Below, in pieces: positions 30,565 to 40,560 of a stretch of DNA of 64,000 bases (the first letter of the stretch is position 1; every line of letters begins with the position of its first letter). The stretch covers positions 28,913,681 through 28,977,680 of the forward strand of contig NC_088786.1 of NCBI RefSeq assembly GCF_949628265.1, written 5' to 3'. Under the pieces are notes generated by a model, which did not search any database, was not told the DNA's origin, and was given only the letters and a program-made list of their open reading frames with translations. The position numbers and the translations under genes are program-made. This stretch comes from Cloeon dipterum (Eukaryota > Arthropoda > Insecta > Ephemeroptera > Baetidae).

Positions 30565-33500
30565 ATGCAGTGTGCAGTGAATGGTTGCCGTACTAGAAAC
30601 AGGACTACGTACAGCAGGACACAGTTTGAATTGGTAAATTGAAACAGATAATACATAGTTGACAGCATGGTTAAATTAATAATTAAATTCATCCAATTTT
30701 GAATTCACATTTTTTAAAACAAAAATAATTCCACCACACGCTAGATAGATAGTACAAATAAATAAGCATAATAAGCTAATAAAATGAATTATTGAGAATA
30801 TAAACTATCAATAAAAATTTGAAGGTGAAAATATAAATTATTGAGATATAAATGTTTTAAGTTCATTTTTGCAAAGGATTGAATTAAACTGAATTTTCTC
30901 AAGAGGCGTAAAAAAGCAGTGAACAATGAGAAGCTTCCAAAATTTGGAAAATTTGTCATCTTTTGTACACTTTTAGCATTAAATGAACTGTTAACTACAG
31001 ATTGGAATTAAAATAACACATCATATAGGTTCATCCAGTGGTTGGCGTTCGCCTGTTTCGAGTACCTAGCAAATTGAGAGAACCATGGAGCAAAAGCTTG
31101 AAAATCGATGTCACGACCACAAATTGGAATACCACAAGGGTCTGTTCTCGGCATTTTAGTCCAGCACAGCTATACACTGCAAAATTAGAGCGGCTCTTGA
31201 AGACGGGTGAAGCTCTCAACAATGGCAAGATTCTTCTGCCCGCAGCCGTGCCAGACCAATGCTTGCCGGGACAAGCCAGCAACGGTTCTCAATCCAACGT
31301 CCTTTTCAACAAGGAAGTGTATAATGAGTATAAAAAAGCCTCAGAGGAGAACAAGTTGAAAAAGCTTAAAAGGTATTTGAAAAGGAGACACAAATCAAAA
31401 TTTCGAAAACTTCACTGGCTATAAGTACAAAAAAATATTTTTAGGCGTTAATTGAAACTAAATTTCTTTCTAAATAATTAAATTTTCACGCCTTTCTCTT
31501 TCAATTGCCTAAACATTGGGAATTTGCACTTATATAGTAATTGATTTGAAGTGGCTAATAAACGCTGTGTTTATTTACCATTGTTGTACATTTCAATAGT
31601 ATGACTATTTAGCAGGAAAGGGAAGAGAACTGATTTGCCTGGTAGTGATGACAATGACCATGAGCATGGCTTATTCGTTGAGGCAGGTCTAGACGAAAGT
31701 AGCTTAAGTAGCTCAGCAAACAACCTGTAAATAATTTAAAAAATTAATCTCAGCACGTATAACAGTGAAGAATTTGTAGCGACTCACTTGATACCCAAGA
31801 AAATATCTCACTAGAGACATCAATTGATGGTCGTCAGTCAGAATCAACAGATGAGCATCTCAACAGCTCGGCGTCGTCGTCGTCGTCTATCTTTAATCTG
31901 ATCACCTCTGTTGGGTTCCAAACTTCAGCGAGCTATGAAAAGTCAATATTAGTTAAAATGATAATTGAAAGATATTTTAATGGGCGGTAATTAATGTTTA
32001 ACAGGCTAATTGAACGCCTGTATCAGCTGGAAATCCCTGATCACGCTGCCAAAGGCCCCAACTGGCATGAAAAATATCCTTGCGAGGTAGTGAGCAGGTA
32101 ATTTCAAAACTGAATTAAAAGTTAAAAAATCAAAAATGAAATTAACAAAGATTGCATATTCAATTTTAAACTAAATTCAAATCCTGAAAAGGAACTCCAT
32201 TAAAAGGAAAAGAACAATAAATTAAAAAATGGAAATATGCCCACGAATGCGTTTACCAATAATATAAGATGAATAACAGAGAGTCAAAATATTTTAGGAG
32301 GTTCTTGAGTGATGTCAGTGAGGCCTTGAATAAAGCTGACAAGGAGAAGGAGGCGTTGAAAAAAGAGGTCGTCAACTTAACCAAAAAAATAAAAAATACA
32401 GAAGCAAATGCAGTGACTGCAAACAACAAATTGAAGACTGAGCAGCAAAATCGCCATAAAATTATGGAGATGTTGAATAAACAATTTTCAACGCCACAAA
32501 TTGACAGAATACTGTACAACAGGAACACGAAGTGGACGGACAAAAGCCTGACGGAGCACCTGTCACTTTACACCGCCAGTCCAAGGGCTTACAAAATTGC
32601 AAGGACCCTGAAGATCCCGCTTGCGTGCGAGTCCACTCTGCAGAAGTTACTTTCCAAGCTGGATATTAAGCCAGGAATTCTCTTAGACATCATTCGGCTC
32701 ATGGAGTGTGCAGGGAAAGCGATGGAAGAGAAGGAGCGAATTTGCTGCCTATGCTTCGATGAAGTGGCTCTTGACTACAAGGTCAATTACCACAGGGGCA
32801 GGGACCAAATGGTCGGACCCTACCGCAACCTACAAGTCGTGCAGGCAAGCGGCTTGTTCGCAAAGTGGACACAGACTGTTTTTTTTAAAGGAGGATGCCC
32901 CATGACGAAAAAGCTACTGTTTGAAATCATCACCACGCTCGCAGATGCAGGTTTCACAGTCTTGACTCTCGCTTGCGACCTTGGCCGAGAAAACATGAGT
33001 CTCCTCAAAACTTTGAGCGTGGACGAGGACAAGCCCTTCTTTCAAAGCCCAAGTGGAGAGGGGAAAATTTTTGTCGTCCCAGACCCACCACACTGCACCA
33101 AACTTATTCGAAACCATCTGCTGGAGGGCGGGCTTGCACTAGAAAAGACACGCAAAGAGTGTGTGGCATCAAAATTTGCTTTACAAGAGCTAGTCGACGA
33201 GACAGCTCACCTCGAGATGGCTGGACATCCATTGAAGCAGCAACATTTGAATGTGCAAGGGTGTGAGAAACAAAGGTGCCAGCTGGCGTTTGAGACCCTA
33301 TCTCATCCAGTGGCTGATGCATTAGAAGCTATGGCTGAGAGAAGACCAGGAGACAGGGCTATATTCAATGCAAGTTTCATTAATAACGTTTGAATTTTAT
33401 AAAAAATTAGCTTTGTTATAGGCAACAGCAGTAGTTTGTCGCACAGGAGCCACATATCAGCATCTCTATGGCGTGACTAAAGATCTCACCAGAAATTCAA

Positions 33501-35123
33501 ACGCGCCTACAGAACAAATTCCGCCAGAGATGCTGCCATTTGGAAGAGAGCTGGAGGAACAAACCAAGTTGCTGGAACAGATCAAACAGACAATCAAAAA
33601 CTGGAGAAAAATTACTCCCACCGGCAGGCCCAAAAACGATATGATGGAATTCCAGCTTGCAATTATTATTGGCTGTACAGCTCTTCCGCAAATATATTCT
33701 TATCTCAAAGCGCAGTACCCTGACGAAGAAGTTGAGCTACTCACTTCCAGAATTAGCCAAGATGTTTTGGAACGTTTCTTCGGGCTTTTCAGGACACACT
33801 TTGGCCCGAACACACGCCCAGATGCAGTTGAGGCTGAAAGCAGAATTAAGAAGTTGCTCCTGTGCAACAACTTTAGCATGGGCTCAAAAAAATCTAATGT
33901 TGCAATGCAGGAGGCACTGGAAAAAGAAGGCATTAATTTCCTGTCTTTAATCGTGAGTTTAAATTTCAAAAATTATATTTATCAAATCAATCATGGCGTA
34001 CAGTTTTTAACATAAAAAATCTCAACAGTAGTCTCAAATTTACACTGCTCTTATTTAAATCAATTTTAGCTTTAATTGAATCCTAAATAAGAGACGAGTT
34101 CATGTATTGGTAATAAGGATTTTCCAGGCTTTTTCATGGCATCAATCCTCTTTAGGAGTCAAAGAATTAGACCTATTCAATTTAACTGCCGTAAATTAAA
34201 TATTTTTATCTGGAAACTTTCTCGAGTAGGCCATGAAAAATACCATCATTTAACCTTAATTTTAAACTTCCTCACAGAGCCTGAGAGAAGTAAGCGCTTT
34301 GAGTAAGGATGGACAAGCAGGGAAAGAAAACATTGAATCAATTGAAAACCAAGCAAGCCCTGAGGAAGAGCAAGGTGAAGACGACTGGAGTGAAGTGGTA
34401 GAGGAAGAAAATGAGGAAGACGAGGAAGATGATGAAGAGCTAGTCATTACGTTTGAGGGGGACGAAGAAGAAGATACAGTGAAACAGGTCCCAATTTGTT
34501 GGATGCCTCCAGACTCGGAAGCTGACCCGGCTTACCATGCTGGATTGCGTTTTGTAGCCGAACAAATTGCGGGAAAGCTAGGCTCCACTTTCCCAGAGCT
34601 TAGAGGGACAATCGCAGAACCTGGTGAAAGGCCTTCTTGGTTGAAGACGAGCCAGCTGGTTCCTGGAGGTGCTCCAGCGTCCTGCTTTCTGAAACAAAGC
34701 GTATTGGTAATGGATGAATTATTCAGGGAAATCAACAAAGGCAACATCTGCAAGAAGCCAAACTACATCAAGAGGTGAGCAATAAATTTAAATTAATTTA
34801 AATATGATAGAAAAACGAATTAAAAAGACACGTAGATGCCTTACACCAGCAGCATTACGACAAGAAGATCCCCAACGCAGTCTCAAGACTATTTTTTGCC
34901 AAGAGGAGAAATATCAGATGCAAGACGCTTAATATTGAGCTATGGAGCCGCAGGTCAAGAAAGTCAAGAGAGGTGCAGAGACCTTCATATGCAATACCTC
35001 AGTCCAGAGCAGCCAAGAGAAGTAAACTGCATAGGACGTCATACAGGTATAAAAAAGCTTTTTTCCAATTAGTTTTAAAAATTTATTAATTTTGACTTGT
35101 ATTGTATTTCCCTCAGACGCTGA
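30565..35123 (+). CDS. THAP-domain P-element-type transposase (THAP9-like), apparently intact
   Basis: Ten exons: 30565-30633, 31029-31372, 31616-31726, 31780-31941, 32005-32097, 32298-33387, 33422-33952, 34278-34774, 34828-35046 and 35117-35123. They join in phase to about 1040 residues. Residues 1-90 form a THAP zinc finger: MQCAVNGC gives C3 and C8, VCSRHF gives C62 and H65, and the invariant P36 and W43 are present. A Ser-rich linker and a coiled coil (about 265-320) follow. The core has LCFDEVALDYK (D414), LACDLGREN (D487), PDPPHCTKLIRN, and DVLERFFGLFR (E740), which fit the RNase-H-like P/THAP9 fold. Near the C-terminus come a long acidic stretch and a basic RLFFAKRRNIRCKTLNIEL segment. 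It should bind the element ends and cut and paste them. The intron at 31942-32004 and the last junction are least certain; read-through would end at 35089. Confidence 0.88.
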
Positions 35124-35179
35124 GTGCTAACAATAAGTCATCAGTTTGGAACTTTTTTGTAAATAATGTTACTTTTAAG

Positions 35180-35185
35180 AATAAA
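35180..35185 (+). terminator. Candidate polyadenylation signal of the transposase
   Basis: AATAAA 57 bp after the inferred transposase stop, followed by an AT-rich stretch. Confidence 0.5.
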
Positions 35186-35239
35186 ATTTTGAAAATTTCC
35201 ATCGTTTTACAAGACTAGATTAAGCACCCAAAAAGTATT

Positions 35240-35425
35240 TTAAAACTGCTAATAACCTCTTAAGCGTCTCCTTAAGCTGCACTTTAGGCAGGAAGTCCTG
35301 ATCTCGCCTGATTTCACTGCTCCATTCATTTCTTTCTTGAACATGAGCACCAGTTTCAGCTTCTCCCTCTTTTCGACACACAGATATTGAAGTCTGTCCC
35401 CTTCAGCTGAACGCACATAATAAAA
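35240..35425 (-). other. Unidentified protein-like segment antisense in the transposon
   Basis: On the minus strand one frame reads through REKLKLVLMFKKE and a neighbouring frame continues with SSEIRRDQDFLPKVQLKETL. The two are joined by a single frame break, so the segment looks like a decayed coding exon. It lies downstream of the FEN1 copy in the same orientation. I could not match it to the C-terminal part of FEN1. It may be a divergent last exon, a second captured gene, or chance. Confidence 0.3.
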
Positions 35426-35494
35426 TAGTTTTTAATACGCACAGTTTAATAAGTTTAATAAATGAAAACCTTAATTATTTTCCCTGGATCTCAT

Positions 35495-36637
35495 CTCGGG
35501 TTCCACGAAAACTTTCCTCGAGTAGTTTTTTTTTCTTTTCTCGGACACTTTGTACGGCTTGTCCAGGTTGTTGACAATCTGTTCAATGCTAGCTGCCGTT
35601 GCTCCTGATCAGTTCAATGGCCCTTTTCGATCCAACGCCTTTAATCGAGTCGCATTCGAGGAGAATGCACAGGGCGATGAACTAGAATTTAATTTGATTA
35701 AGTTACTGCAAGTGGTTTTTTTTTTCAAAATTCACCTGTTCCTTGATAAGCTCTAGTCCAGATCAAACTTTGTCCAGGTGGAACTCATGATTGGGCATCT
35801 TCCTGGCCTCACTCAAGGTCATGTGCCCGAGCGAAATGTTTGCAAAAGTTCAAAGCGTCAATGTCTTCAGTGGCAAAAACCTTCCCTCATTTTACCAATG
35901 CTTTCGCTTCGCAAGGGGCCTGCTTGTGCATGAACTCAGGGTTTACAATTCGCAAGCGCAAGAGTGACAGCAGGTTTGCATCAACAAAGAGTGTCCCCAT
36001 GAGTGACAGCATTTTCTTGCACTCCTCTAAGGGTGGCTTCTGGTCGCCTTGACTAATCGCTGTTGAACTTGTCCACCTGCTCGGCGTCATCTGCGACCAT
36101 TATACTGTCAGTTTCTGTGCTTGGTTGTCAGTCTTTAAGCAAGTTACCCGCTTCTTCAGCCTTTCCAAGGGTTCTCTGTGCCTCCTGCCTTCGCTCTGGT
36201 CTTTTTCACAGCTCTCCTGACTTGAGCTCCGGATGCTTCCCACCAAAAACGAAGATACACAAGCTTGATGCCATTCGCAACCAGCTAGATTGTGCGGTAG
36301 AAAGTTCCCACGACGTGGCTAAATTTTCAATAGTGATTAGTGAATATATTAATGGACAATTAATTATGTTTCGTATGTACCTTGTGGTCTCTCCGTCAGC
36401 CAAAGTGAGTTGAGCGCCTTCGGAGCGAACGTACGGCAATCAGGAATTGATATAAATTCGATAAATTCATGATGCGTTGATGGCAACCTTGCAGCCTGTG
36501 GCATCCAGTCAATATTGTGTGGTCAAAATAAATTATTAGCAGAACGAACCGAAATATATGTAGTGTTTGATTTCGCTCTCGTCATTGACAGCTCCAGGAG
36601 CCACTCCGAGATCAGTTTTGAGGCCAGGAGTAACCAT
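35495..36637 (-). pseudogene. FEN1: Captured, broken FEN1 (flap endonuclease 1) copy inside the transposon
   Basis: The minus strand shows collinear FEN1 pieces: a start reading MVTPGLKTDLGVAPGAVNDE (36637 down), then CKVAINAS, YQFLIAV, RSEGAQLTLADGETT, GTFYRTI, FGGKHPELKSGEL, ECKKMLSLMGTLFVDA, ATEDIDAL, SEARKMP, ALCILLE, SIKGVGSK and VFVEPEM near 35495. FEN1 removes 5' flaps during Okazaki-fragment maturation and base-excision repair. This copy is dead: stops follow INAS, YRTI and ALVK, and several single-base frame breaks and deletions are visible, including loss around the usual GCDYCES helix. Intron-like sequence remains between GETT and GTFYRTI (ending in TTTAG) and before CKVAINAS. The copy therefore came from genomic DNA, not from mRNA. 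The 5' end points away from the right TIR, antisense to the transposase. Confidence 0.88.
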
Positions 36638-36837
36638 TATGGCTGTTGACGTCGAAAATGCTTACGCTAATTAAGTTAAAATACATTAATTCGCCTTCAG
36701 AGAGCCGTGAAAGAACCGTAACTTGAAGAAAAAGATCCAAAATGCGATTGTTTACAAACTGTATGGAGGCGTTGACCAGCTGCAGATTGGTGGTTACGCC
36801 TAAATCACTCGCGACCACAGGTTATTGTGGCTCTTTT

Positions 36838-37028
36838 AACTTCTAAAGTCGTGAGGATACGACTTTGTAACCGCCAAAGTAAAATTTTAAATCAAAACAG
36901 CCAATAAAATCGACTCAAAACCAAAATCGACCTATAGAGGACTCCAAATGAACTTGCGAAGATGGCCGCTAGGCGCCGCCGACGAGACCTCTGCGCGCGA
37001 AAAGATTTGCCTTCTGTATGATAGCTTG
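36838..37028 (-). repeat. Right terminal inverted repeat of the P-like element
   Basis: Inverted partner of 28596-28786 (about 97% identical, no gaps). It contains AAGATGGCCGC at 36959-36969, close to the YY1/Pho consensus. It ends ...GATAGCTTG directly at the target duplication. Confidence 0.95.
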
Positions 37029-37036
37029 CTTTTTGC
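37029..37036. repeat. 8-bp target site duplication, right copy
   Basis: CTTTTTGC, identical to 28588-28595. Removing the element and one copy restores a continuous locus. Confidence 0.95.
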
Positions 37037-37985
37037 AAGCAATGAACTACTGCCCATGCACATAAATAAGCTGCGTGTAGATGTTAATGCTTTGGTATTT
37101 TCGAAATATATCCGATTGACCCATTTAGGTAATGTATGTATGTAATTTAAATTACGTATTATAGGCTATAGGCTATAGCCATCTATTTTGCTTTTTGAAA
37201 ATTTTATTATTTTCTGTAAAATGCTTAGACATACTGTACATGCATAGATATGTATGTAGTGTGTAGGGTAGGTCCTGCTTTTTGTTGGGAGCCAACTATT
37301 GTCTGCGGTTTGAATTATCGTAATTTTGCATTATCGTTTATCAGCAGAAAGATGATTTCGTCCTGGTCGCGGTAAATTTGCGCATCGCTCAACAAATACC
37401 CAAATTTTCATTGTCGAATGGATTGTTGCCCTTTTCATGCAACAAAGAAATTCGCGTTTGGTTGTTGAAAGTTGCGCAATTTTGCCGCTACCAGGACGAT
37501 TTTATAATAAGAATTCAGTTTTCGCCCGTAGGCCACTCGGTGATGACTGCTGAGTCCGCGTAGGGCCCACGCGAAAGATTGAAAGACTCCTTAGTTGGGA
37601 CCTGCTCAACTAAATTAACAAAAAGGTTTGCCACATTTTACACGAGTTTAATTCGGTCGCGATTGAGTTTCCATAATTTTAAAATCCAGACAAATTTATG
37701 TTGCCTAAGAATTTTCCTTTCTGCCAAAATAAACAAAGACGTAAATTCCAGACAAAAATAATTTCGATAGCTTCACACGCGCTGTGTTCGCTGTTGCATT
37801 TTTTAAATTGGAATAGGAGTTCATGCTCCTTTACATTATTTGCCCTTATCTGAACAATGCGTTAGACACTTCCTGTGCAACAGAGGAATACAGTATGGCA
37901 AAATATACTATTTTTGGAAGTTTAAAAAGTAAAATAAATAAGGTTGATAAATGTTTAACTTTAATTTTCAGAGAGAAGCTTCAAA
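37037..37985. other. 5' flank of the 37986 gene
   Basis: No coding gene was supported. TTTTCAG directly before AGAGAAGC (about 37970) looks like a 3' splice site, so the gene probably has a leader exon in this stretch. A short iterated TATAGGC palindrome lies near 37162-37180. Confidence 0.45.
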
Positions 37986-38930
37986 ATGTCTCAATTCTGC
38001 ACAAAAACTCATAGTTTGGCAACTAGACAAGCCACGCAATTCCGATGGCTTACGACTCAGGAGGACGATTTCCTACCAAATAGTCACCTTGATGACGTAG
38101 ATTCAAGCGGCGCTGCAGTCTCACATGTACCTGCTCTACAACATCAAACCTTTACCCAAATCGACTTTCCTTCATTTACACAACTGGTGGCCGATGATGA
38201 CAAAGTTTTCAAAATGCCTGACCCTTACAAACCCCCACCTGAGCCAAAAAGTCCTCGGGAACTGTCGGAGTTGGCCTGGGTTGCTCTGCAGCAGCTTCCG
38301 CACAAGGACGCCATTCTGCAGGATCTGATCTACACGTTTGAAAATTCCAAAGTAGATATGAAGAGGACCTTGCGGATTGGGCTGTTGGCGCCTCTCACTG
38401 CAGAGCCGTTTCTAAAGACCTTCCTCAGAAAGTGTCCCCTTTTGGAAGACGGAGAATTTTCCTCCTCAGAATCCAGCCAAAGTGATGGTGAAGAGGAGTC
38501 AGATGAGTCCTTGGAGGAGGAAGCTCATCCAGTCCTCCTACGAGGCAAATCAGGACTCACCCAACTGGACATCACACATGATTTGGATATTTCTAGCTCG
38601 GAGGAGGAGCTCATGGACTTTGACGAGGTCCCCAAACCAATCAGTCCTGACATGCCAGAGGGCTCCCTAACTGCCGAGAAGGTATCTTTGGACATGCCAA
38701 ATTTGGAGGGCAAAACGACAGTCGGCACTCAGACCGTGCTCACCATGGAAGACATTGAGAGGCTGTTGAAGAGTAACAAAAGTCACAGCAGGGACAGTCA
38801 GCTCAGTCAAAAACCAAGCGTGGTCAAAAGTAACCAACAGATTCAGCAGGCTAAGGCGAGGCAGAAGAAAAAGTCTACAGTGAGGATTGGACTGTCCAGG
38901 GTGAGGAAGCAAAGAGTCGGCAAGCTCTGA
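37986..38930 (+). CDS. Unrecognised acidic, serine-rich protein (314 residues)
   Basis: A single long open frame with coding-like composition. It has a folded-looking middle part (about residues 85-155, including SELAWVALQQLPHKDAILQD and LIYTFENSKV). Serine/acidic clusters follow (SSSESSQSDGEEESDES; SSSEEELMDFDE). A TVGTQTVLTMEDIERLL segment carries a TQT core like dynein light chain LC8 ligands, and the C-terminus is very basic and ends in STVRIGLSRVRKQRVGKL. There is no signal peptide or membrane helix. The terminal IGLSR-R-like end recalls the tails of some DNA-repair adaptor proteins (for example RAD51AP1), but this is too weak to name it. The ATG lies just after an acceptor-like TTTTCAG, so a leader exon is likely. 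It converges on N6AMT1. Confidence 0.8.
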   Translation: MSQFCTKTHSLATRQATQFRWLTTQEDDFLPNSHLDDVDSSGAAVSHVPALQHQTFTQIDFPSFTQLVADDDKVFKMPDPYKPPPEPKSPRELSELAWVALQQLPHKDAILQDLIYTFENSKVDMKRTLRIGLLAPLTAEPFLKTFLRKCPLLEDGEFSSSESSQSDGEEESDESLEEEAHPVLLRGKSGLTQLDITHDLDISSSEEELMDFDEVPKPISPDMPEGSLTAEKVSLDMPNLEGKTTVGTQTVLTMEDIERLLKSNKSHSRDSQLSQKPSVVKSNQQIQQAKARQKKKSTVRIGLSRVRKQRVGKL

Positions 38931-39459
38931 AAATATAAGTAATATTTAGATCACCAAGACAAGGAAGTGGAAATTAGGGAAATTAAGTGTGTACCAATGC
39001 AATCGAGTGTTAGTTGAATCTAATACTAACAATACGCAGGCCAAATCCTGGGCTATGAAAATTTTCTGTGATGTAATTAAGATATGTTAATTTACTTTTG
39101 ATGTTGCCTGGGACCATCTGCAATAGCACAAATCAGTGCACTTTTAATTACAAACATGTTAAAATAATGTAATTTTCAACTGATAATTCATTCATTTCAT
39201 TTCATCTGAATGAAAATTTGAAATTGTTCCTCTCTGTTACAATGGTTATTATGATTAAAATAACCTAATGATTTAAATTTATCTATGTTGCATCCATACT
39301 CTAGTCCAATTTACAGGGTCAGAAACAGAGAAGAAAATTATATTTTTCTATGAGGTGAAATATTTTGATGTTAGATTAGGTTTAAGTATATATGAGTCAC
39401 CAGCCTTTGCAGAATTTTGATTGGAATTCTATTTAATTTTACCACGTTTTGGACACTTG
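38931..39459. other. Convergent 3' region between the 37986 gene and N6AMT1
   Basis: AT-rich, with no further coding sequence seen; presumably both 3' UTRs. No textbook AATAAA was found on the + strand close to the stop. Confidence 0.5.
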
Positions 39460-40083
39460 TTAAATAATCTTTGCTTTGCTGGCTCGGAGCACACACAGTT
39501 TCTCAATTCCGGCTCTACGCTTCATCACAATTTGGCACTTAAGTCCTTGCATCTGGAGGATTCGCTCCACTTCTTGCGGTCGATTTTGCTCTAGCAATAC
39601 CAAGTAAAGCACTCCCCTTTCAGACAGCAGCTCAGGCAACAAGGGAAACAGTCGGTCCATCACCTGCCGCCCATTCAACCCTCCAGCCCACGTGTGCGCG
39701 ATGTTGCTGCTGGCGACTTCGTAGTTTTCAGTTGGCACGTACGGAGGGTTGAAAATGAGCATGTCAATTTTTCCAGTCACCACGGGCTTCACCAGGTCCG
39801 CGTTCACACACTCAACAATAACTTCAGCCCGCTGAGCCGTCTCACGAGTGGCTCGACACGCAAGGCTATTGATGTCTGTGGCCAGGCAAAACACCTTCAG
39901 GAACTTGGCGACAGCACTGCAAACTATTCCGGAACCACTGCCAATTTCCAGGCAAATTGTTGGCTTCACTGTCTCTCTTAACCAACAGTCATCCGCCTCG
40001 ATGGCATCCATCAGAAGGAAGGAGTCTTCAGCTGGCTCGTAGATATGCTCAAAAGACAGGTGATTAGTGAAAGGCGTCTCCAT
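39460..40083 (-). CDS. N6AMT1: HemK-type glutamine methyltransferase of eRF1 (N6AMT1/HEMK2)
   Basis: A single coding exon of 207 residues (human 214). It has the family's EPAEDSFLLMDA near residues 16-27, SAM-binding motif I EIGSGSGIV (46-54), the acidic SAM contact ATDIN (about 68-72) and the catalytic NPPYVPT at 112-118. AWAGG-like TWAGGLNGRQVMDR and the closing VLRASK complete it. With its partner TRMT112 this enzyme methylates the glutamine of the GGQ loop in translation release factor eRF1, and histone H4 lysine has also been proposed as a substrate. The chosen ATG (METPF) follows a TTCTAG acceptor at 40086. A strong minus-strand donor after 40358 (GGGAG|GTAAGT) predicts a noncoding first exon. 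It shares a short upstream region with BLOC1S6. Confidence 0.94.
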   Translation of the reverse strand: METPFTNHLSFEHIYEPAEDSFLLMDAIEADDCWLRETVKPTICLEIGSGSGIVCSAVAKFLKVFCLATDINSLACRATRETAQRAEVIVECVNADLVKPVVTGKIDMLIFNPPYVPTENYEVASSNIAHTWAGGLNGRQVMDRLFPLLPELLSERGVLYLVLLEQNRPQEVERILQMQGLKCQIVMKRRAGIEKLCVLRASKAKII

Positions 40084-40560
40084 TCCTAGAATAAAAATAA
40101 CAAATAAATTTAAGCTGGTGACCAAAATGCATGGTGTATTCTATAATACAGAAATATCTAATTATGAATTTGATACGATGTATGTATTTTTCATTCTGAT
40201 TTTGATCGAAAATTTGACAACGTAACGCGAATTTGATCATTTTTCGAACCTATCGCAGGAGACGAAGGAGGAATTCATCGTTCATTTACAACTGAACATA
40301 AAAATAAAAAATTACTTTTATCTTTTAACTCAAAAACTTGTATGCGACTTAACTTACCTCCCAGATCACATGCATCACGTGTAAATATTTTTGTTTTGAA
40401 TCTGCAGCTTGTCACGCCCACTCGGGAGCCAATCAGGAAGGATGATTAAATGATCACATGATTGCATGCAATGCATGGCATTTAACCTAAACAAAGAAAA
40501 AAGTGCCAGCTCTCATGGTGTCCTTTCAATATTTTCATAAATTTTGTTTACGTATTTAAT
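40084..40560. promoter_or_regulatory. Bidirectional promoter region of N6AMT1 and BLOC1S6
   Basis: Only 477 bp separate the two divergent start codons, and a predicted N6AMT1 5' intron (40086-40357) takes up part of that. The remainder holds a CCAAT motif (AGCCAATCAG near 40428) and a palindromic E-box CACGTG at 40376-40381 within TCACGTGT. It also holds a run of ATGCAT/GATCACATG palindromes near 40455-40480. No TATA box is evident. Transcription starts are unknown. Confidence 0.6.

Larger units (their letters stand above)
28596..37028 (+). mobile_element. Complete P-superfamily (THAP transposase) DNA transposon, 8433 bp
   Basis: The element is bounded by 191-bp terminal inverted repeats (28596-28786 and 36838-37028). 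They differ at about six positions without gaps, and perfect 8-bp duplications CTTTTTGC lie outside. The ends begin CAAGCTATCATACAG. Inside, on the + strand, is a ten-exon gene for a THAP-domain P-type transposase with no stop or frame break. A small two-exon ORF follows the left repeat directly. Antisense to the transposase, starting about 200 bp inside the right repeat, is a broken FEN1 gene copy. All structural hallmarks point to a recent, possibly autonomous insertion. The element lies between the DCAF8 start and the 37986 gene, which face away from each other. The only hAT-like trait is the 8-bp TSD; the THAP domain and DPPH-type core place it with P. Confidence 0.95.

Noticed and set aside
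28596-37028. hAT-type transposon, because of the 8-bp duplication
   Set aside because: The transposase has a THAP finger and a P/THAP9-like core, and lacks the hAT BED finger and dimerisation signature.
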